A DNA stretch of 25,308 nt, taken from assembly GCA_910588135.1 (NCBI GenBank), contig CAJUOT010000011.1, positions 1 to 25,308 on the forward strand, written 5' to 3'. The notes beneath the pieces are model-generated. The model saw nothing but the letters and a program-made list of their open reading frames with translations, was not told the DNA's origin and did not search any database. Each line of letters begins with the position of its first letter. Position 1 is the first letter of the stretch. This document shows positions 12,319 through 19,846 of the stretch, piece by piece. The position numbers were made by a program, and so were the translations under genes. The stretch is from an uncultured Oscillospiraceae bacterium (lineage in GTDB: Bacteria; Bacillota; Clostridia; Oscillospirales; Oscillospiraceae).

Positions 12319-15300
12319 ATGTACCTTAAAGCGCTGGAGATCCAGGGCTTCAAGTCCTTCCCCGACAAGACGGTGCTGGCGTTCGACGCCGACATCACGG
12401 CGGTGGTGGGACCCAACGGCTCGGGCAAGTCCAACATCGCCGACGCCATCCGCTGGGTGATGGGGGAGCAGTCCACCCGCACCCTCCGGGGCAGCAAGAT
12501 GGAGGATGTGATCTTCAACGGCACGGAAAAGCGCAAGGGGCTGGGCTTTGCCGAGGTCACCCTGGTGCTGGACAACACCGGACGCATTTTTCCCATGGAG
12601 GAGACGGAGGTGGCGGTGACCCGCCGGTACTACCGCTCCGGGGAGAGCGAGTACTACATCAACCGCCGGGCCTGCCGCTTGAAGGACATCAATGAGCTGT
12701 TCATGGACACAGGCCTTGGCCGGGAGGGCTATTCCATCATCGGCCAGGGCCGCATCGACGAGATCCTGTCCGTCAAGAGCGCCGACCGCCGGGAGATCTT
12801 CGAGGAGGCGGCGGGCATCTCCCGCTTCCGCCACCGCAAGGAGGAGGCGGAGCGCAAGCTGGAGCGCACTGAGGAAAATATGGTGCGGATCAACGACAAA
12901 ATTGATGAGCTGGAGCTTCAGGTGGAACCCCTGCGGGTACAGGCGGAAAAGACAAAAAAATATCTGGTCCTCCGGGACGAGCTGAAAGGGCTGGAAATCT
13001 CGGTCTGGCTGGACCAGCTGGAGCGCATCCGGGCGGGCAGCGTGAAGCTGCGCTCCGATTTGGACGGGGCCGTCCGCCAGCGGGACGAGGCCCATGCCCA
13101 GGTGGAGCGGCTGTACGCCGAGAGCGGCGAGCTGGCCGAGCAGATGCGGGACAAGGATATCCAGGCCGAGGAGCTGCGGGGAAAGCAGTCCGGGGCGGAC
13201 GAGCAGGTGCACGCCTGCGAGAACGCCATCGCCCTTTTGAAAAACGACATCAAGAACAACAGCGAGAACGCCCAGCGCATCCGTCAGGAGCTGGAGCAGC
13301 AGGAGGGCCGGGCGGGCACCCTGGCCGCCCAGATTGAGGAGGGCCAGGGCCGCTTGCAGCAGATCGGGCGGGACATGGCCGCGTGCCGGGAAAAAATCGA
13401 CGCCCTGGCCCGGCGCGCCCGGGAGGTGCAGGGCTCGGCGGGCACTCTGGACGGCGAGCTGGAACGCCTCCGGGAGCGGGAACGGCTGGAGACCGCCTCC
13501 GCCGGGGAGGCCAGGGAGCTGCTGTCCGCCCTGGCCGCCGCCGCCCAGGAGCTCTATGACCGGGAGGAGAAGCTGGGCCAGGAGCTCCAGGAGCAGGAGG
13601 ACAAGGCCGACCAGGCAAAGCAGGCGTTGGATGCCACCCAAAAGGAACTGGACAAGGTTGCCGAGGAGCGGGACGCGGCGAAAAATGTCATCAGCGGTTA
13701 TCAGATGCGCCTTCAGTCCCGGCAGCGCAGGCTGGACCAGGCCCAGGAAAAGCACCGCCGCCTGCAAATGGACGAGAACAACCTGAATTCCCGCATCAAA
13801 ATGCTCGCTGAGATGGAGAAGATGTACGAGGGCTATTCCAAAGCCGTCAAGCTGGTGATGGGGGAGGCCGGACGGGGCGGCCTGCGGGGCGTCCGCGGTC
13901 CTGTGGCAGGGCTGCTCCACGTTCCAGACCAGTATACCGTGGCCATTGAGACCGCTTTGGGCGGCGCCATGCAGAATCTGGTGGTGGAGCGGGACGAGGA
14001 CGGCAAAAACGCAATCCAGTACCTCAAACGCCGGGACGGGGGCCGGTGCACCTTCCTGCCCATGAACACCATCCGCCCCGCCGACTTCCGGGACAGGGCG
14101 GTGGAGCAGGAGGACGGCTTTGTGGGTATGGGGGACGCCGTGATCTCCTTCGCCCCGGAGTACGCCGATATTTTTTCCAATCTGCTGGGCCGGGTGGTCA
14201 TCGCCCAGGATATGGACCGGGCCATGGCCATGGCCCGGAAGTTTGGCCACCGCTTCCGCATTGTCACCCTGGACGGACAGGTGCTCAACGCGGGCGGCTC
14301 CATGACCGGCGGCTCGGCGTCCCGGTCGGCGGGGGTGCTGAGCCGGGCCAACGAGCTGGAACGGCTGAACCAGCAGAAGGACGGGCTTGGCGCCGACCTG
14401 AAAGCGGCGGCGGACGAGCTGGCAAAGGCCCAGCGGGAGGTCACCGCCGCCCAGTACGAGCTGGACGCCGCCGCGGCCCAGCTGCGAGAGGCGGAGGACG
14501 CGGTGCTGAAGTACTCCGAGCGGGCGGACGGCGCCAAGGCACAGATGGCCGAGGTTGAGCTGCGCCGCCAGACCCTGGCGGGGGAGCGGGAGCAGGTGCG
14601 CCGCCGCATGGAGGAGAACACCCAAAACACCGCCCAGGCCAAGGCCCGGATCGAGGCGCTGGAGGGCTCCGCCGCCGCCCTGCGGGCGGAGGGGGAGGCC
14701 AAGGCCCAGGGCCGCACGGCCCTGCAGGACAGGATCGCAAAGCTGAATGAGGAATCCGCCCAGCACAGCGCGCGTCTGGCCGGACTGGAGGGCGAGCAGT
14801 TCGCCCTGGGGCAGAGCGTCGGCGAGCTGGAGCGCCTGCGGGACGACTTGTCGGGGGACACCGCCAGCCGCACCGCCATGATCGGCCAGTTTGAAGAGCA
14901 GAACGGCTACCTCCTGCGGCGCATTCAGGAGGAGGAGGAGCGGCTCCGGCAGCTGCGCGCCGCCAGCCAGGAGGGCGCCGCCGCCATCCGCCGCCTCAAT
15001 GAGGAGAAGCTGGCCCTGGAGGGGAAGCGCAATCAGGCCGACCGGCAGGCCCGGGACAAAAATAATGAACTGATCGCCATGGAGCGGGAGGTGTCCTTTC
15101 TGGAGCAGAAAGCCGCCGCCAACGCCATGGAGGAGAGCCAGATTCTGGACAAGCTGTGGGAGGGCTACCAGCTGTCCCATGAGGCGGCCCGGGCCGAACG
15201 GGTGGAGCTGGAATCCGTCCAGAAGGCCCAGAGGCGCATCGGGGAGCTGAAAAAGTCCATCTCCGCCCTGGGCAGCATCAACCCCGACGCGGTGGAGGAG

Positions 15301-15888
15301 TTTGCCCGGGTGAATGAGCGGTACACCTACTTTACCGGCCAGCGGGACGACGTGGCCAAGGCCAAGAAGGAACTCCAGGATATCATCACCCAGATCACCG
15401 GCGAGATGACCGGGATTTTCAAGGAGCAGTTCGCCCTGATCGATCAGGAGTTCCGCGGGGCGTTCACCGAGCTGTTCGGCGGCGGAAGGGCGGAGCTGAT
15501 CCTGGACGATCCGGAGGATGTGCTGGGCTGCGGCATCGACATACGCGCCCAGCCCCCGGGCAAGACCATCCAGCATATGAGCGCCCTGTCCGGCGGCGAG
15601 CGGGCCCTCATCGCCATCGCGCTGTACTTCGCCATTTTGAAGGTGCGGCCCACGCCGTTCTGCGTCATGGACGAGATTGAGGCGGCGCTGGACGAGTCCA
15701 ACGTGGTGCGCTACGCCCGGTATATGCGCCGGATGAGCAATAAGACCCAGTTCATCGTCATCACCCACCGCCGGGGCACCATGGAGGAGGCGGATGTGCT
15801 CTACGGCGTCACCATGCAGGAGAAGGGCGTCAGCCGGATGCTCACCATCAATTTGAACGATGTGGAGAAAGAGCTGAATATCAAATGA
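12319..15888 (+). CDS. smc: Chromosome segregation/condensation ATPase Smc
   Basis: This 1189-aa structural maintenance of chromosomes protein dimerises at its hinge and, with ScpA/ScpB, organises the nucleoid. The N-terminal head has the Walker A GPNGSGKSN (31-39) after MYLKALEIQGFKSFPDKT. Two long coiled coils (about 165-500 and 670-1020) flank a hinge around 503-657 that includes GGAMQNLVVE. The C-terminal head carries the signature LSGGERALIAIALYFA near 1090 and the Walker B CVMDEIEAALDE near 1115. Length is typical. AGGTGA lies four bases before ATG 12319. The element sits directly upstream, so any original promoter or operon partner (rnc is common in Firmicutes) has been separated or replaced by element DNA. 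Confidence 0.98.
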   Translation: MYLKALEIQGFKSFPDKTVLAFDADITAVVGPNGSGKSNIADAIRWVMGEQSTRTLRGSKMEDVIFNGTEKRKGLGFAEVTLVLDNTGRIFPMEETEVAVTRRYYRSGESEYYINRRACRLKDINELFMDTGLGREGYSIIGQGRIDEILSVKSADRREIFEEAAGISRFRHRKEEAERKLERTEENMVRINDKIDELELQVEPLRVQAEKTKKYLVLRDELKGLEISVWLDQLERIRAGSVKLRSDLDGAVRQRDEAHAQVERLYAESGELAEQMRDKDIQAEELRGKQSGADEQVHACENAIALLKNDIKNNSENAQRIRQELEQQEGRAGTLAAQIEEGQGRLQQIGRDMAACREKIDALARRAREVQGSAGTLDGELERLRERERLETASAGEARELLSALAAAAQELYDREEKLGQELQEQEDKADQAKQALDATQKELDKVAEERDAAKNVISGYQMRLQSRQRRLDQAQEKHRRLQMDENNLNSRIKMLAEMEKMYEGYSKAVKLVMGEAGRGGLRGVRGPVAGLLHVPDQYTVAIETALGGAMQNLVVERDEDGKNAIQYLKRRDGGRCTFLPMNTIRPADFRDRAVEQEDGFVGMGDAVISFAPEYADIFSNLLGRVVIAQDMDRAMAMARKFGHRFRIVTLDGQVLNAGGSMTGGSASRSAGVLSRANELERLNQQKDGLGADLKAAADELAKAQREVTAAQYELDAAAAQLREAEDAVLKYSERADGAKAQMAEVELRRQTLAGEREQVRRRMEENTQNTAQAKARIEALEGSAAALRAEGEAKAQGRTALQDRIAKLNEESAQHSARLAGLEGEQFALGQSVGELERLRDDLSGDTASRTAMIGQFEEQNGYLLRRIQEEEERLRQLRAASQEGAAAIRRLNEEKLALEGKRNQADRQARDKNNELIAMEREVSFLEQKAAANAMEESQILDKLWEGYQLSHEAARAERVELESVQKAQRRIGELKKSISALGSINPDAVEEFARVNERYTYFTGQRDDVAKAKKELQDIITQITGEMTGIFKEQFALIDQEFRGAFTELFGGGRAELILDDPEDVLGCGIDIRAQPPGKTIQHMSALSGGERALIAIALYFAILKVRPTPFCVMDEIEAALDESNVVRYARYMRRMSNKTQFIVITHRRGTMEEADVLYGVTMQEKGVSRMLTINLNDVEKELNIK

Positions 15889-16208
15889 GTGAAGCGGTAG
15901 AGAGGCGCTGCGGCAACTGCGGCTGCGGCATGGAATACGTCAAGACGGAACAGTTGCAGTTGGGCAAATACAGCGGGATTTTCGGCAACTGGCCGAATTG
16001 GATTGCCGGGGCGCTGAATGTGGAGATCTGGAGCTGTCCCAGCTGCCGGAAGCTGGACTTTTATTGGAGCGGGCCGTCGGAGGACGACTTTGCCTATCAA
16101 GACGACGGCAGCCACATGGCCCAGACCACCTGTCCCGCCTGCGGCCATGTCCACGACCTGGACGACCCCAAGTGCCCCCTGTGCGGGGCGAAGAATCCGA
16201 ATATTTGA
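15885..16208 (+). CDS. Small cysteine-rich (zinc-ribbon) protein, unknown
   Basis: This 107-aa protein contains a Cys-rich start (CGNCGC), a central CPSC and two C-terminal CPAC / CPLC pairs. These are enough for one or two zinc ribbons (for example CPSC alone and CPAC with CPLC). The middle part is tryptophan-rich (FGNWPNWIAGALNVEIWSC). Its start overlaps the smc stop by four bases (ATGA at 15885-15888), so it is translated by coupling with smc. It lies between smc and ftsY. Function is unknown; zinc binding is inferred from the pairs. Confidence 0.75.
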   Translation: MSEAVERRCGNCGCGMEYVKTEQLQLGKYSGIFGNWPNWIAGALNVEIWSCPSCRKLDFYWSGPSEDDFAYQDDGSHMAQTTCPACGHVHDLDDPKCPLCGAKNPNI

Positions 16209-16227
16209 CAAAGGAAGTTTGCTGACC

Positions 16228-17094
16228 ATGGGTTTTTTTGACAAGGTGAAGAAAATCGGTATTTTTAATGGCTTCTCCGAGCTCACCGACGAGTTTTACG
16301 ACGAGCTGGAGGAGTCCCTGGTGATGGCTGACCTGGGGGCGGAGACCACCATGGAGGCGGTGGACGAGCTGCGGGAGCGCTGCAAAGAGCGGGGCGTGAA
16401 GGACACCGAGGGCGCCCGGGAGTGTATGCGGGAGATTCTGACGGAGTATCTGGACCTGGGCGGCGCCTATGTGGACATGAGCGGCAAGCCGGCGGTGATC
16501 CTGTTCATCGGGGTCAACGGAGTGGGTAAGACCACCTCTATCGGCAAGCTGGCCGCCCATTGGAAAAACGTGGGCCGCCGCGTGGTGCTGTGCGCGGGGG
16601 ACACCTTCCGGGCCGCCGCCGCCGAGCAGCTCACCATCTGGGCGGACCGGGCCGGGGTGGACATTATCAAGCAGCACGAGGGAGCCGACCCCGCCGCCGT
16701 GGTGTACGACGCGCTGTCCGCCGCCCGCGCCCGCCACGCCGACGTGGTGCTGGTGGACACCGCAGGGCGGCTGCAAAACAAGGCGAATCTCATGAACGAG
16801 CTGAACAAGATCAGCCGGGTGATCGACCGGGAGTGCCCCGACTCCAGCCGGGAGACCCTGCTGGTGCTGGACGCCACTACCGGGCAGAACGGCCTGATCC
16901 AGGCCAAGGAGTTCGCCAAGGCCGCCGGGATCACCGGCATCGTGCTCACCAAGCTGGACGGCACCGCCAAGGGGGGCATTGTGGTGGCCATTGCCAAGGA
17001 GCTGGGTGTGCCCGTCAAGTTCGCCGGCGTGGGGGAGGGCGTGGACGACCTCCAGCCCTTCGACGCGGCGGAGTTTACCCAGGCGCTGCTGTGA
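16228..17094 (+). CDS. ftsY: Signal recognition particle receptor FtsY
   Basis: This 288-aa SRP receptor GTPase brings ribosomes making membrane proteins to the translocon. It is essentially the bare NG domain: an N-terminal helical bundle (1-85, MGFFDKVKK...LVMADLG), then the G domain with GVNGVGKTT (95-103), DTFRAAAAEQL (125-135), DTAGR (177-181), TKLDGTAKGG (241-250) and GVGE (267-270). The acidic A domain of longer FtsY proteins is absent, which is common in Firmicutes. ATG 16228 is chosen for AAGGAAG ten bases upstream; the open frame continues further 5' but overlaps the preceding gene. An in-frame TTG at 16219 is too close to the ribosome site. smc-ftsY adjacency is a classic Firmicutes order. 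Confidence 0.97.
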   Translation: MGFFDKVKKIGIFNGFSELTDEFYDELEESLVMADLGAETTMEAVDELRERCKERGVKDTEGARECMREILTEYLDLGGAYVDMSGKPAVILFIGVNGVGKTTSIGKLAAHWKNVGRRVVLCAGDTFRAAAAEQLTIWADRAGVDIIKQHEGADPAAVVYDALSAARARHADVVLVDTAGRLQNKANLMNELNKISRVIDRECPDSSRETLLVLDATTGQNGLIQAKEFAKAAGITGIVLTKLDGTAKGGIVVAIAKELGVPVKFAGVGEGVDDLQPFDAAEFTQALL

Positions 17095-17127
17095 GGGGCG
17101 CGTCAGCGGTAGAAAGGGGAGAACGCC

Positions 17128-17478
17128 ATGAACTGTCCATTCTGCAGTGAGGAAATGCGGGAGGGCTTCATCCCCGCCGGGAATCAGCTGAAGTGGGCGG
17201 AAAGCGGCGCGGAAGAGACGCTCTGGGGGACGGAGGGCGTCCCGCTGAACGGCTTTTTCGGCGGAGAGATCAAGGGATTTTTCTGCCCCGGCTGCCGCCG
17301 GATTATCCTGTCTGTGCCGGAGAAGGCGGAGAGCATGGGGGAGAAGCTGCGGCGGAAGCTGGGCGCCGCCGCACAGAAGGCCGACGTGGCCCAGAAGCAG
17401 TGGGAGGACCGGCGGGCTGAGGAAAAAGAGCGCAAGAGAAAGAAAAATTTCGGGCAAAAGGACCCGTGGGAGATGTGA
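17128..17478 (+). CDS. Zinc-ribbon protein of unknown function (PF20097/DUF6487-like)
   Basis: This 116-aa protein starts MNCPFCSEEMREGFIPAG and has a second pair at FFCPGCRR (residues about 52-57), together a four-cysteine zinc ribbon with a tryptophan-containing insert (LKWAESGAEETLWG). This arrangement matches a small family of bacterial proteins of unknown function. The C-terminal 50 residues are a highly charged helix (EDRRAEEKERKRKKN). AAAGGGGAG lies seven bases before ATG 17128. It lies between ftsY and rdgB with short gaps and is probably co-transcribed. The role is unknown; nucleic-acid or protein binding through the basic tail is possible. Confidence 0.8.
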   Translation: MNCPFCSEEMREGFIPAGNQLKWAESGAEETLWGTEGVPLNGFFGGEIKGFFCPGCRRIILSVPEKAESMGEKLRRKLGAAAQKADVAQKQWEDRRAEEKERKRKKNFGQKDPWEM

Positions 17479-17482
17479 AACC

Positions 17483-18070
17483 ATGAAACTGGTGCTGGCA
17501 AGTAAAAATGAAAAGAAGCTGAACGAGCTGAAGCAGATTCTGTCCGGCATGGGGGTGGAGGTGTGCCTTCAGGCGGACGTTGGGATCGACATCGACGTGG
17601 AGGAGACGGGGACCACCTTCGAGGAGAACTCCCTGCTGAAAGCCAAAGCGGTGATGGAGGCCAGCGGCCTGCCCGCCATCGCCGACGACTCCGGGCTGTG
17701 CGTGGACGCGCTGGGCGGCGCGCCGGGGGTGTACTCCGCCCGGTACGGCGGAGAGGGGCTGGACGATACGGGCCGCTACCGCCTGCTGCTGGCCAATATG
17801 CCCCGTGGGGAGGCCAGGACGGCCAAGTTTGTGTCCGTCATCACCTGCTGTTTCCCCAATGGCGATGTGCTCACTGCGAGGGGAGAGTGCCCCGGCACCA
17901 TCGCCTTTGCCCCTATGGGGGAGGGCGGGTTTGGCTACGACCCGGTGTTCTTTCTGCCCAGGCTGAAAAAAACCTTCGCCCAGCTCACCGCCGAGGAAAA
18001 GAACGCCATCTCCCACCGGGGTCTGGCGCTGGCGGCGTTTCAGGAAAAGCTGGAGGACTATTTAAAATGA
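17483..18070 (+). CDS. rdgB: Non-canonical purine NTP pyrophosphatase (RdgB/HAM1 family)
   Basis: This 195-aa enzyme hydrolyses ITP, dITP and XTP to monophosphates, preventing incorporation of deaminated purines. Family motifs are intact: the N-terminal LASKNEKKLNEL (phosphate-binding S/TxNxxK), TGTTFEENSLLKAKA (44-58), IADDSGLCVDAL with catalytic Asp near 69, GAPGVYSARYGG, EGGFGYDPVFFLP near 150 and SHRGLAL near 178. Length is typical. Four bases separate it from the preceding gene, and its stop overlaps the next start (AAAATGA). It lies in a host housekeeping cluster and not in the element's nucleotide module. Confidence 0.97.
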   Translation: MKLVLASKNEKKLNELKQILSGMGVEVCLQADVGIDIDVEETGTTFEENSLLKAKAVMEASGLPAIADDSGLCVDALGGAPGVYSARYGGEGLDDTGRYRLLLANMPRGEARTAKFVSVITCCFPNGDVLTARGECPGTIAFAPMGEGGFGYDPVFFLPRLKKTFAQLTAEEKNAISHRGLALAAFQEKLEDYLK

Positions 18071-18288
18071 AGAATACCAAAACCTGCCCCAAGTGCGGAA
18101 GCAGGGCTGTTGCCGAGGTTCCAGGCGGCTCTTTCAGTCCTCTGGGACGAAGCGGATCGATAGAAACCGATCCTTTTGAGACGGCCAGGATAGACCGCTG
18201 GATCTGCTGTGCCTGCGGGTATTCGGAAGCATGGATCGAGCCGAAAAAATTGCAAAAAATACGAAAAAGATGGTTAAAAAACCATTAA
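18067..18288 (+). CDS. 73-aa zinc-ribbon protein, unknown
   Basis: This 73-residue protein has CPKC (residues 7-10) and CCAC (47-50) pairs, a classic four-cysteine zinc ribbon, followed by a basic tail (KKLQKIRKRWLKNH). ATG 18067 overlaps the rdgB stop by four bases, so translation is coupled. The longer open frame upstream of this start is a shadow of rdgB. It ends just before the ribosome site of yhbY. The basic tail could contact RNA, which would fit its neighbour, but no function is known. Confidence 0.7.
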   Translation: MKNTKTCPKCGSRAVAEVPGGSFSPLGRSGSIETDPFETARIDRWICCACGYSEAWIEPKKLQKIRKRWLKNH

Positions 18289-18299
18289 AGGAGCTATAC

Positions 18300-18605
18300 A
18301 TGGATTTGACAAGCAAGCAGCGCGCCCAGCTGCGCTCTATGGCCAACGACCTGGACACCATCGTCCACGTGGGTAAGGACGGCGTGGGGGAAAACCTCGT
18401 CAAGCAGGCGGACGACGCCCTGGAGGCCCGGGAGCTCATCAAGGGAAAGGTGCTGGAAAACAGCCCCCTGTCCCCCCGGGAGGGCGCGGAGGAGCTGGCC
18501 CGGGCCACCCGGAGCGAAGTGGTCCAGGTGATCGGCACCAAGTTCGTTTTATACAGGGAGACCCACAGCAAGCCAAAGGACAAGCGAATCAGGCTGGTGA
18601 AATAG
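18300..18605 (+). CDS. yhbY: CRS1/YhbY-type RNA-binding protein, ribosome assembly
   Basis: This 101-aa single-domain CRM (CRS1-YhbY) protein is associated with pre-50S ribosomal particles in bacteria. It starts MDLTSKQRAQLRSMANDLDTIVHVGKDGV, has the helix LVKQADDALEARELIKGKVL, and contains the strand-turn GTKFVLYRE near the end, all typical of the family. AAAGGAG (18287-18293) lies six bases before ATG 18300; the frame is open further upstream but has no comparable ribosome site. It sits directly upstream of nadD, a very common order in Firmicutes (yhbY/yqeI-nadD/yqeJ-yqeK). Confidence 0.95.
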   Translation: MDLTSKQRAQLRSMANDLDTIVHVGKDGVGENLVKQADDALEARELIKGKVLENSPLSPREGAEELARATRSEVVQVIGTKFVLYRETHSKPKDKRIRLVK

Positions 18606-18643
18606 CACATCCCTTAAATTTTGCTTTGAGAGGGTGGTCTGCG

Positions 18644-19846
18644 TTGAAAATCGGCATATACGGCGGCAGCTTCAATCCCCCCCATCTGGGGCATCTGGCG
18701 GCGGCCAGGGCGGCGGCGGCCGCGCTGGAGCTGGACAGGCTGGTATTTGTCCCGGCGGGGCTGCCGCCCCATAAGGAGCTGGCGCCCGGAAGCCCCACCG
18801 GGCCACAGCGGCTGGAGATGACCCGCATTGCCGCCGACCAGCTGCTCATGCCCGCCGCCACCGAGGTGTGGGACGTGGAGATTTTTCGGGAGGGGAAGAG
18901 CTATACCGCAGACACCTTGGCCCAGGCGGCCCTGCGCTGGCCCGGGGACGAGCTGTGGCTGCTGATGGGGACGGATATGTTTCTCACAATCCAGCACTGG
19001 CGGGAGCCGGAACGGCTGCTGAAGCTGGCCGGGGTGTGCGCCTTTGGCCGCACCGAGGCGGATGGGGAGGCGGTGTTCGCGCCCCAGCGGGAGTTTCTGA
19101 GCAGAAGCTATCCCGGGTGCAGGATTGCCACCATCTCAATCCCCGGACTGGTGGACATCTCGTCCACCCGCCTGCGGGAGCTGCTCCCAGGCGGGAGGGG
19201 CCGGGAATTTTTGCCGGAGGCGGTGTACGGCTGCATTTTGCGGGAAAAACTATACGGGACTGACGCCGACTTGAAGCGGCTGTCCCTGGAGGACCTGCGG
19301 TGTGTGTCCTACTCCATGGTATACGCCAAGCGGCTGGCCCATATCCGGGGCTGCGAGGAGGAGGCGGCGCGGCTGGCGCGCCGCTGGGGCGCGGACGAGG
19401 AGCGGATGCGCCGGGCCGCCATCCTCCACGACTGCACCAAGTATTTCACCGTTGAGCAGCATTTGGATGTCTGCGAAAAATACGGCATGGAGCTGTGTCC
19501 CCTGGAGCGGGCCACCGACAAGCTGCTCCACGCCAAGAGCGGCGCGGCCCTGGCCAAACATATTTTTGGAGTGGACGATGGCGTCTACAACGCCATCTTG
19601 TACCACACCACCGCCCGGGCCGACATGAGCCTGGAGGAGAAACTGCTGTACATCGCCGACTATATGGAGCCCTGCCGGGATTTTCCCGACGTGGGGGAGC
19701 TGCGCCGGCTGGCCTATACCGACCTGGACGGGGCGGTGGGCATGGGCGCGTCGCTGTCCATGCGGGAGATGGTGGAGCGGGGGAAAGAACTCCACCACGA
19801 CACCCAGGCGGCCTATGAATTTTACGGGAAAGGGAATCAAGCATGA
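18644..19846 (+). CDS. nadD: Fused NadD-YqeK: nicotinate-nucleotide adenylyltransferase plus HD Ap4A hydrolase-like domain
   Basis: One uninterrupted 400-aa frame joins two enzymes that are usually separate neighbours. Residues 1-205 are NadD, which adenylates nicotinate mononucleotide in NAD synthesis: GGSFNPPHLGHL (7-18) holds the (H/T)xGH signature and ISSTRLREL (172-180) the C-terminal phosphate motif. Residues about 210-400 match YqeK, the symmetrical Ap4A hydrolase family: HD at 262-263 (ILHDCTKYF), AKSG near 297, YHTTA near 320 and IADYMEP (337-343). The first HD-domain histidine, normally in an RFEHxxGV-like context, appears to be Ser222 (RCVSYSMV), so metal binding may be altered. 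TTG 18644 is chosen because AGGGTGG precedes it and it gives the natural MKIGIYGG start. Its stop overlaps the next gene. Confidence 0.92.
   Translation: MKIGIYGGSFNPPHLGHLAAARAAAAALELDRLVFVPAGLPPHKELAPGSPTGPQRLEMTRIAADQLLMPAATEVWDVEIFREGKSYTADTLAQAALRWPGDELWLLMGTDMFLTIQHWREPERLLKLAGVCAFGRTEADGEAVFAPQREFLSRSYPGCRIATISIPGLVDISSTRLRELLPGGRGREFLPEAVYGCILREKLYGTDADLKRLSLEDLRCVSYSMVYAKRLAHIRGCEEEAARLARRWGADEERMRRAAILHDCTKYFTVEQHLDVCEKYGMELCPLERATDKLLHAKSGAALAKHIFGVDDGVYNAILYHTTARADMSLEEKLLYIADYMEPCRDFPDVGELRRLAYTDLDGAVGMGASLSMREMVERGKELHHDTQAAYEFYGKGNQA

Noticed and set aside
12295..15768. Very long antisense open frame over smc (about 1157 codons), and a similar one at 21575-24115
   Set aside because: These are shadows caused by GC-rich codon use of the + strand genes; the translations are Leu/Gly/His-rich, lack domain character and have no ribosome sites, while the + strand frames are clear known proteins.
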